18,184 nt of DNA, taken from the NCBI GenBank assembly GCA_964363055.1, contig CAYIGN010000005.1, forward strand, positions 1-18,184, read 5' to 3'. The DNA is from CAYIGN01 sp964363055 (lineage in GTDB: Bacteria > Patescibacteriota > Minisyncoccia > Sungbacterales > HO2-52-23). Shown here piece by piece: positions 13,391-18,184 of this stretch; position 1 is the first letter of the stretch; each line of letters starts with the position of its first letter. A program made the translations under genes and the position numbers. The notes beneath the pieces were generated by a model. The model did not search any database. It was not told where the DNA came from and saw nothing but the letters and a program-made list of their open reading frames with translations.

Positions 13391-14497
13391 ATGAGAATCC
13401 CTTTCGTGGATTTGTCGGAGTCAGTCCGGCAGATCAAAACCGAATATCTGGCGGCCGTTGAGAAACTCCTTATCAAAGGGAGGTTTATTTTGACTGAAGA
13501 AGTGGAAGAATTTGAGAAGAACTGGGCGCGCGCCGTGGGTACCAAATACGCAGTCGGCGTGTCCAATGGTGCTGACGCGATTTATCTGGCTCTCGCGGCA
13601 CTCGGCCTCAAGGCGGGCGATGAAGTCATTACTCAAGGGACGGCCTACAATGCGTCGGTGACGCCGATATTGCGTCTTGGCGCCATACCGCGCTTTGCCG
13701 ACATCCGGCCCGATACCCTTACGATTGATCCGGAAAGAATAGAGCCATTGATCAATGCTAAGACCAAAGTAATTCTGCCGGTGCATCTTTACGGGCAAGC
13801 CGCGGATATGGAAGCCATCATGGCGATTGCCCAAAAACACGATCTTGCCGTGGTTGAGGACTGCGCCCAAGCGCACCTTGCCAAGTTCAAGGATAAATAC
13901 GGCGGCTCATGGGGCGATGCCGGAGCATTTAGTTTCTACCCGACCAAGAACCTGGGCGCATTCGGCGATGCGGGCGCTGTCGTAACATCAAGAGATGATA
14001 TACGCGATAAAATCCGCGCCATGCGTAACCTCGGGGAGATCGTCAAAAACGATCATCAGTATCTCGGTTTCAATATGCGACTTGATCCTATACAGGCGAT
14101 TTGTTTGAATCTGAAACTGCCGCATCTTACCCAAGTGTCGCGCGAGCGTCAGGCCGCCGGCGAGTATTATGACAAATTAATTAGAGATCTGGACATTCCA
14201 ATCCGGCCGGTCTCGCGCCTGCCGGGCGCAACCCATGTGTATCACCTCTACGTAGTCCAAACCCTTAAGCACGACCGGGATATGATCTGCCGCGAGCTCG
14301 CCAGCCGCGGGGTGGAAACCGCGGTGCATTATCCGTTGCCGGTATACCGCCAGCCATTTTACCGCGGTCCGGCTGATCCGTGTCCGCTGACTGACGAGGC
14401 GCTGGCGCGGATCTTTTCATTGCCGATGTTTTCCGGCATTACGAAAGAAATGCAAGAGTATGCGGCGCAGTCACTAAAAGAGATTGTCCTTCGGTAA
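13391..14497 (+). CDS. DegT/DnrJ/EryC1/StrS sugar aminotransferase
   Basis: A 368-residue PLP-dependent, fold-type I aminotransferase that converts a nucleotide-linked keto sugar to an amino sugar. Substrate and cofactor sites are visible: SNGADAIYLAL (58-68), VVEDCAQAH (154-162) with D157 contacting the pyridine nitrogen, and SFYPTKNLGAFGDAGA (181-196) with K186 as the Schiff-base lysine. THVYHLYVV (261-269) and VHYPLPVY (292-299) close the active site. The P-T-K-N-L-G-A form resembles C-3 aminotransferases of deoxysugar pathways (TylB/DesV/QdtB group) more than perosamine synthases, but this is a judgement by eye. The start at ATG 13391 matches the family opening; an earlier TTG would overlap the C-methyltransferase gene. 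The next gene begins 1 bp after the stop. Confidence 0.93.
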   Translation: MRIPFVDLSESVRQIKTEYLAAVEKLLIKGRFILTEEVEEFEKNWARAVGTKYAVGVSNGADAIYLALAALGLKAGDEVITQGTAYNASVTPILRLGAIPRFADIRPDTLTIDPERIEPLINAKTKVILPVHLYGQAADMEAIMAIAQKHDLAVVEDCAQAHLAKFKDKYGGSWGDAGAFSFYPTKNLGAFGDAGAVVTSRDDIRDKIRAMRNLGEIVKNDHQYLGFNMRLDPIQAICLNLKLPHLTQVSRERQAAGEYYDKLIRDLDIPIRPVSRLPGATHVYHLYVVQTLKHDRDMICRELASRGVETAVHYPLPVYRQPFYRGPADPCPLTDEALARIFSLPMFSGITKEMQEYAAQSLKEIVLR

Positions 14498-14498
14498 C

Positions 14499-15596
14499 GT
14501 GCGGCTTTTGATTATCACCCAATTTTCGGCGCTGGGCGGATCCAGTCGGATCCAGGTGATCCAGTTTTTTCCGTTTTTTGAGAAAGCGGGCATTGGGTAT
14601 AGGCACCTCAAAATATATTCGGATCGTTTTTACCGAGTGCAGAATGGAATCGTGGAGGCAGCCCCGTGGCGTAAAAAGATGAATTTTTTCTTGGGGATGT
14701 TGGCGGGGTTTCTGAAAAAAGCCGCAGTCGTCTTCGCGGCATCTCGGTACGATGCGGTCCTGATCCAGCGCGAAGTATTCCCTCGCTCATGGTACTGGCT
14801 GATGCGCCGCGTCAATCCGCGCATAATTTATGAGATTGAAGATACCATTTATGAAATCAATCCTTTTTGGCAGAGAGGCGGATCTTACGATTTGGCCCTG
14901 CGGTATCAGGCGCGGATGTGCCGCAATATGATGCGGTATGCCTGGGGCGTCATTGCGGAAAATGAGTATCTTGGCGCGGAGGCCAGGCACCACAATCCCC
15001 GGGTATTTTATATCACCGCGCCGATTGACACTGATCGCTATCATCCCAGCACGATTGCCAGAGATAATAATCAAGTGACTGTGGGCTGGATCGGCAGTCC
15101 GGCCACGAGTTATATGCTTAAAAATTTGGAACTGGTCTTTGCCGAGATCAGCCGCCGACACCCTGGCGCGATTCTAAAAGCGGTCGGCGCTCCGCCGGAT
15201 TTTTCAATAGAGGGGATCCGATTTGTGAAGAAGGAATGGCGCGAGGCGGATGAGCCGGCGGATCTCGAGTCATTCGACATCGGCCTAATGCCGTTGGATG
15301 ATACGCCTTTTAACCGCGGCCGTCTCGGTTATAAGATGATCCAGTATATGGCAGTCGGCATTCCAGTAGTAGCGGCGGATGTGGGCCTGAATCGCACCGT
15401 AATCAAGGACGGCGAGAACGGATTTTTGGTCAAAACGCCTGAAGAATGGACGGAGAAATTGTCTCTACTTATCAGCGATGCGGCGCTGCGCGCGCGATTG
15501 GGAGCCGATGGCAGAAAAATGGCAGAGAAAACCTTTTCGCTCGCCGAGCAATCACAGAGTTTCTTAGCCATCATCAAGCAATGCGCGCGACTTTAG
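14499..15596 (+). CDS. Glycosyltransferase family 4-like (GT-B fold), GTG start
   Basis: A 365-residue glycosyltransferase. The protein opens RLLIITQFSALGGSSRIQV, a GT-B first strand with a loop for the acceptor. The donor domain begins at about residue 190 with VTVGWIGSPATSYML. It carries FDIGLMPLDD and LGYKMIQYMAVGIPVVA, the segments that bind the nucleotide-sugar in this subgroup, then IKDGENGFLV. I prefer the GTG at 14499, just after the aminotransferase stop, because the family-typical opening begins there; a TTG at 14484 would add five residues and overlap the upstream gene. The next methyltransferase starts 16 nt before this gene stops, implying translational coupling. Donor and acceptor are not predictable. 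Confidence 0.88.
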   Translation: MRLLIITQFSALGGSSRIQVIQFFPFFEKAGIGYRHLKIYSDRFYRVQNGIVEAAPWRKKMNFFLGMLAGFLKKAAVVFAASRYDAVLIQREVFPRSWYWLMRRVNPRIIYEIEDTIYEINPFWQRGGSYDLALRYQARMCRNMMRYAWGVIAENEYLGAEARHHNPRVFYITAPIDTDRYHPSTIARDNNQVTVGWIGSPATSYMLKNLELVFAEISRRHPGAILKAVGAPPDFSIEGIRFVKKEWREADEPADLESFDIGLMPLDDTPFNRGRLGYKMIQYMAVGIPVVAADVGLNRTVIKDGENGFLVKTPEEWTEKLSLLISDAALRARLGADGRKMAEKTFSLAEQSQSFLAIIKQCARL

Positions 15597-16492
15597 AAAC
15601 AGTCGTTTGTGATCTATGCGGAAGCAGCGACTTTCAGCCGTTATACACCATGGCGGATCAATTGGGTCTGGACCGTGAGGAGTTTACAATTGTAAAGTGC
15701 GGCGGCTGCGGTCTGGTATTCGTAAATCCGCGGCCAGAGGAGGAGGAGGAGATCAATCATTATTATCCGAGTGCCTACGTTCCTTATCATCCGCTCCGCG
15801 GACTGCGCCGGCTGATAAAAACATTGATGCTGCGTCTTGAACTAAGGAGGTTGCGCAAGCTTCTTTCTCCATCGGCTAAAATTCTGGATGTGGGCGCCGG
15901 AGCGGGAGAGGATGCGGCGTTTTTGCGCGATCAGGGCGGGTTCACGGTGGAGGGCACGGATGTAAGTCCCTTCGCCGTCGCACAAGCCAAAAAGTATTTC
16001 AATCTTGACCTCCGCATCGGCAGGATTGAAACCATGGGTTTCCCCAGCGAGAGTCACGACCTTGTGAGGATACGCTATGTGTTAAGTCATGTCCACTCTC
16101 CTCGTCGGGTTCTCGCCGAAGCATATAGGATTCTTAAGCCCGGCGGCCGGCTGGCGCTTTGGGTTCCCAACATTGATTCGCTGGATTGGAGGATATTTGG
16201 GAGATATTGGGAGGGGCAGGAGCCGCCGCGCCATCTCTTTGACTTCAGTCCCGCAACGATACGCCGCTTCCTTGTCAAGGCGGGATTTTCGGATGTGCGC
16301 ATCCGCCACAGTATCGTGCCCAACACCTTTATTCACAGCGCCCGTAATTTCCTGGCCGCGCGCCGCGCGCCGAGATTCTTGATTAAGATATTTGGTTTAA
16401 ACCCGGTGATGCTGGCGCTCTTTCTGCCGCTATCGCTCGCGGCGGCGATAATCGGCAGAAGCGACCGGATTATGGTCATCGCAAAAAAATGA
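15581..16492 (+). CDS. Zinc-ribbon class I SAM methyltransferase with hydrophobic C-terminus
   Basis: A 303-residue methyltransferase with an N-terminal zinc ribbon formed by C10-x2-C13 and C40-x2-C43 (VKCGGCGLVFVNPRP). The SAM site is ILDVGAGAGEDAAFL (101-115), with the acidic TDVSP at 126-130, and ILKPGGRLALWVPN (174-187) is the usual strand after motif III. A hydrophobic stretch near 258-282, ending in a basic tail, suggests association with the inner face of the membrane. This architecture is common in glycan clusters, where members probably methylate lipid-linked sugars. The start overlaps the upstream GT gene by 16 nt and the stop overlaps the flippase-like gene (ATGA). An ATG at 15446 is in frame, but it lies deep in the glycosyltransferase gene and I rejected it. 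The methylated position is unknown. Confidence 0.9.
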   Translation: MRATLETVVCDLCGSSDFQPLYTMADQLGLDREEFTIVKCGGCGLVFVNPRPEEEEEINHYYPSAYVPYHPLRGLRRLIKTLMLRLELRRLRKLLSPSAKILDVGAGAGEDAAFLRDQGGFTVEGTDVSPFAVAQAKKYFNLDLRIGRIETMGFPSESHDLVRIRYVLSHVHSPRRVLAEAYRILKPGGRLALWVPNIDSLDWRIFGRYWEGQEPPRHLFDFSPATIRRFLVKAGFSDVRIRHSIVPNTFIHSARNFLAARRAPRFLIKIFGLNPVMLALFLPLSLAAAIIGRSDRIMVIAKK

Positions 16493-17397
16493 AATACCTC
16501 AAAGCCGGTGTCTTCTCGGCAATCGGCATTGTAATCCTGGTCTTTCTCCTGGGTGAAATCCGTTTGGATGAATTGGGTTTGACGTTCCGCTCAATTGATT
16601 GGCGCTTTACGCTCTTGGCGTTTGGATTCTATATTGGCGCAAATTTGATCAGGGCCGAGCGCTTCTCGCTTATTTTGGAGCGCAAAATCAGCAGGCGCGA
16701 ATTCCTGCGGATAGTATTTTTACAGAATTTTTTTAATGTTATTCTGCCGTTCCGACTCGGGGAACTCTCCTATATTGCTCTGGTCAAGAATCGCGGCGGG
16801 GTGGGGCTTGGTCAGAATATTGCTTCCCTCATCGGCGCGCGGGCGCTGGATCTTGTAAGCGTCATCGCGCTTTTTCTGGTTGGACTTGCGGCGGTATTTC
16901 GCGGTATCAGCCACTCGCCTCTTTTTTTGCTGACGGCCCTGGCAATGGCGGTTGCGGTTGGGGTGGGATTGGCCGCGGCGGTTTGGCGTAGCGCCCATAC
17001 GAGATCAAAACACCGTTGGTGGAATGACATTATTGCCGGCTTCTCGCTTTTTCGCGCGCGCCGTACCCTCCTCTTGATTGGGGTCCTGTCTCTTGCCGCT
17101 TGGATTTTGACCTTTACCTCCGGCATCCTCTTGCTTTACGGGAGCGGATTACGGCTGGGTATAGGAGAAAATATCTTTGTCTATGCTTTTCCGGTTTTTA
17201 TCAGCATGACCCCGTTCTTAATTTGGGGAGGATTCGGAAGTTATGAGGGCTCGGTGGTATTGCCGCTTTTGGTTTTGGGAGTGGGATCGGCTCAGACCAT
17301 TCCTTTGGCAATCGCGATACATGTACAGGAGCTAATGTTTGTTTCGTCCCTTGCCGCGGTAGGATTTTTGAGTCAGCGCTTGCGGGCAAAGAAATAA
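16489..17397 (+). CDS. LPG-synthase transmembrane-domain (flippase-like, UPF0104) membrane protein
   Basis: A 302-residue protein made almost entirely of hydrophobic segments (about eight). It matches the membrane domain of lysylphosphatidylglycerol synthase (MprF) without the soluble aminoacyl-transferase domain. The signature region is ANLIRAERFSLIL (51-63) and NFFNVILPFRLGELSYI (80-96), with the family's N-x-x-L-P-x-R-x-G-E pattern. Stand-alone versions are widespread in bacterial and archaeal glycan loci and are suspected to move or handle lipids, but their activity is not established. Its place at the end of the operon, coupled by ATGA to a methyltransferase, is compatible with lipid-linked intermediate transport. 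The last 25 nt overlap a convergent minus-strand gene, and no hairpin terminator is visible. Confidence 0.9.
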   Translation: MKYLKAGVFSAIGIVILVFLLGEIRLDELGLTFRSIDWRFTLLAFGFYIGANLIRAERFSLILERKISRREFLRIVFLQNFFNVILPFRLGELSYIALVKNRGGVGLGQNIASLIGARALDLVSVIALFLVGLAAVFRGISHSPLFLLTALAMAVAVGVGLAAAVWRSAHTRSKHRWWNDIIAGFSLFRARRTLLLIGVLSLAAWILTFTSGILLLYGSGLRLGIGENIFVYAFPVFISMTPFLIWGGFGSYEGSVVLPLLVLGVGSAQTIPLAIAIHVQELMFVSSLAAVGFLSQRLRAKK

Positions 17398-18074
17398 ATT
17401 TGGCTTGCCGCTTCCTCGGCCCACGGATACAAAGAGAAGAGCAGGTCAAAAAGCTTGAAAGGAGAGAGTATTATCAGGAACAAACTTAGGAGCATAGGAT
17501 AGAGAATCGCCGACCCAAAGGAGAAAAGAAGAGCAGCGGTATAGGCGGTCTGGATGACGAGTGCGGTGAAGGGGCCCGAGCGCGCGCCCGCGCGAATCAC
17601 TTCAAAATCATGGAAGCGGGCTTTCAATCCCTCAAGGGTAAAGCGGGTGTAGTCGTTGGGCGAGCCATGAAAGGGGTAGACGAAAGGGAGTGAAATATAG
17701 AGCCAGCCGCCGGGCTTGAGCACTCTCCTGATTTCGGCGATGACCGCTTCCGGGTAGGGTACGTGTTCAAGCAGCGATTCGGAGACAATCATATCAATCG
17801 AGTTGTCGCCGAAGGGAAGATTGGAGGCATCAGCCACCACTTGGACCGTGGGATACGGCTGAATATCAACATTGATTATACCCTGTTTTAGAGGGCCGGT
17901 GCCGGAGCCGAGATTGAGTATCTGTTTGCCGGCGAGCGCCTGATCGCCAAAAGCGCAGTCGAGCGCCTGTTTGGGTCCGAGACCGACAAGGAAGATGGTA
18001 CGGCTTAAATAGATCAGGAGCTGGTAGAGCCGCGGCCATTTTTTTAGGTATTCTTTTATGTCTTCAACGCGCAT
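17373..18074 (-). CDS. Class I SAM methyltransferase with C-terminal membrane segments
   Basis: A 233-residue methyltransferase. SAM motif I is ILNLGSGTGPL (52-62), ADASNLPFGDNSIDMI (81-96) is motif II, LLEHVPYP (101-108) follows, and VLKPGGWLYISLPFVYP (118-134) is the strand after motif III. HGSPNDYTRFT (136-146) resembles ubiE/UbiG-like methyltransferases of surface-glycan clusters. Two hydrophobic segments around 172-212 should anchor it to the membrane. The ATG at 18074 is preferred to a TTG at 18101. It is transcribed toward the flippase-like gene with a 25-nt tail overlap. The upstream region is AT-rich and contains GTTATATAAC, but I cannot pick a convincing promoter. The substrate is unknown. 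Confidence 0.88.
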   Translation of the reverse strand: MRVEDIKEYLKKWPRLYQLLIYLSRTIFLVGLGPKQALDCAFGDQALAGKQILNLGSGTGPLKQGIINVDIQPYPTVQVVADASNLPFGDNSIDMIVSESLLEHVPYPEAVIAEIRRVLKPGGWLYISLPFVYPFHGSPNDYTRFTLEGLKARFHDFEVIRAGARSGPFTALVIQTAYTAALLFSFGSAILYPMLLSLFLIILSPFKLFDLLFSLYPWAEEAASQIYFFARKR

Positions 18075-18170
18075 AGGCAGAGATAACTGCGCTGCAGGCA
18101 ACGTAGTTATATAACGTGGTTATATATTGTAGGACTTACGCGTTTGGGTAAATATCACCCTTTTCTGTCA

Positions 18171-18184
18171 TTCCCGCGAAAGCG
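18171..18184. repeat. Left part of a hairpin repeat cut by the window end
   Basis: TTCCCGCGAAAGCG contains CGC-GAAA-GCG, and if GGGAA follows outside the window it forms TTCCCGC-GAAA-GCGGGAA with a GNRA-type loop. Sequences beginning GTCATTCCCGCGAAAGCGGG recur as intergenic repeats in many bacterial genomes (recollection, not checked). The rest of 18075-18170 holds only AT-rich sequence with repeated TTATATA (18107-18113 and 18120-18126). Confidence 0.45.

Noticed and set aside
1..18184. CRISPR array, tRNA or rRNA genes, transposase
   Set aside because: No regularly spaced direct repeats, no cloverleaf or rRNA-like segments and no transposase-like ORF were seen on either strand by reading; this was not a program search.

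Overview
The window is a dense polysaccharide or glycoconjugate biosynthesis locus. It holds 14 confident protein-coding genes and no RNA gene, CRISPR array or transposase. Nothing fixes the taxonomy. Compact coding, ATGA stop/start overlaps, apparently leaderless starts, an in-frame palindromic repeat and a sugar-modification gene set suit an uncultivated bacterium such as a Patescibacteria/Parcubacteria-type genome, but that is inference at low confidence. Composition is somewhat GC-rich, with many GCG/CGC runs.

Layout. (1) 205-3017, plus strand: a NodU/CmcH-type O-carbamoyltransferase overlapping GDP-mannose 4,6-dehydratase (gmd). (2) 2986-3747, minus strand: a methyltransferase between plus-strand genes, overlapping the gmd tail. 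(3) 3777-6003: a family 4 glycosyltransferase and a phytanoyl-CoA-dioxygenase-like Fe(II)/2-oxoglutarate oxygenase, closed by a terminator at 6016-6064. (4) 6137-10128: an operon with a -35/-10 promoter directly against its start codon, encoding a GT39-like membrane glycosyltransferase, a GT2 polyprenyl-phosphate-sugar synthase type enzyme, a short RmlC-like cupin and an NAD-dependent epimerase/dehydratase. A perfect 34-bp palindrome follows. (5) 10335-12115: an inositol-monophosphatase-like protein and a classical short-chain dehydrogenase, with their own promoter, strong ribosome binding sites and terminator. (6) 12207-17397: a second promoter with a probable leaderless start, then a sugar C-methyltransferase, a DegT-type sugar aminotransferase, a second GT4, a zinc-ribbon methyltransferase and a flippase-like LPG-synthase-type membrane protein. 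(7) 17373-18074, minus strand: a convergent membrane-anchored methyltransferase. The window ends inside what looks like a genome-dispersed hairpin repeat.

How the genes fit together (inference): Gmd makes GDP-4-keto-6-deoxymannose. The epimerase/dehydratases, cupin, aminotransferase and C-methyltransferase would make or modify nucleotide-activated deoxy-, amino- and possibly branched sugars. The GT4 enzymes would assemble the glycan on the cytoplasmic face. The GT2/GT39 pair would make a lipid-phosphate sugar and add it outside the membrane. Carbamoyl, methyl and hydroxyl decorations would come from the NodU-like protein, the methyltransferases and the PhyH-like oxygenase.

The most striking observation is a 69-bp palindromic insertion inside the GT2 gene. 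It is flanked by a GGTTGA direct repeat and adds exactly 23 codons without breaking the frame. Removing it restores a family-typical sequence. This is the pattern of a protein-coding palindromic mobile element, comparable in behaviour to Rickettsia palindromic elements.
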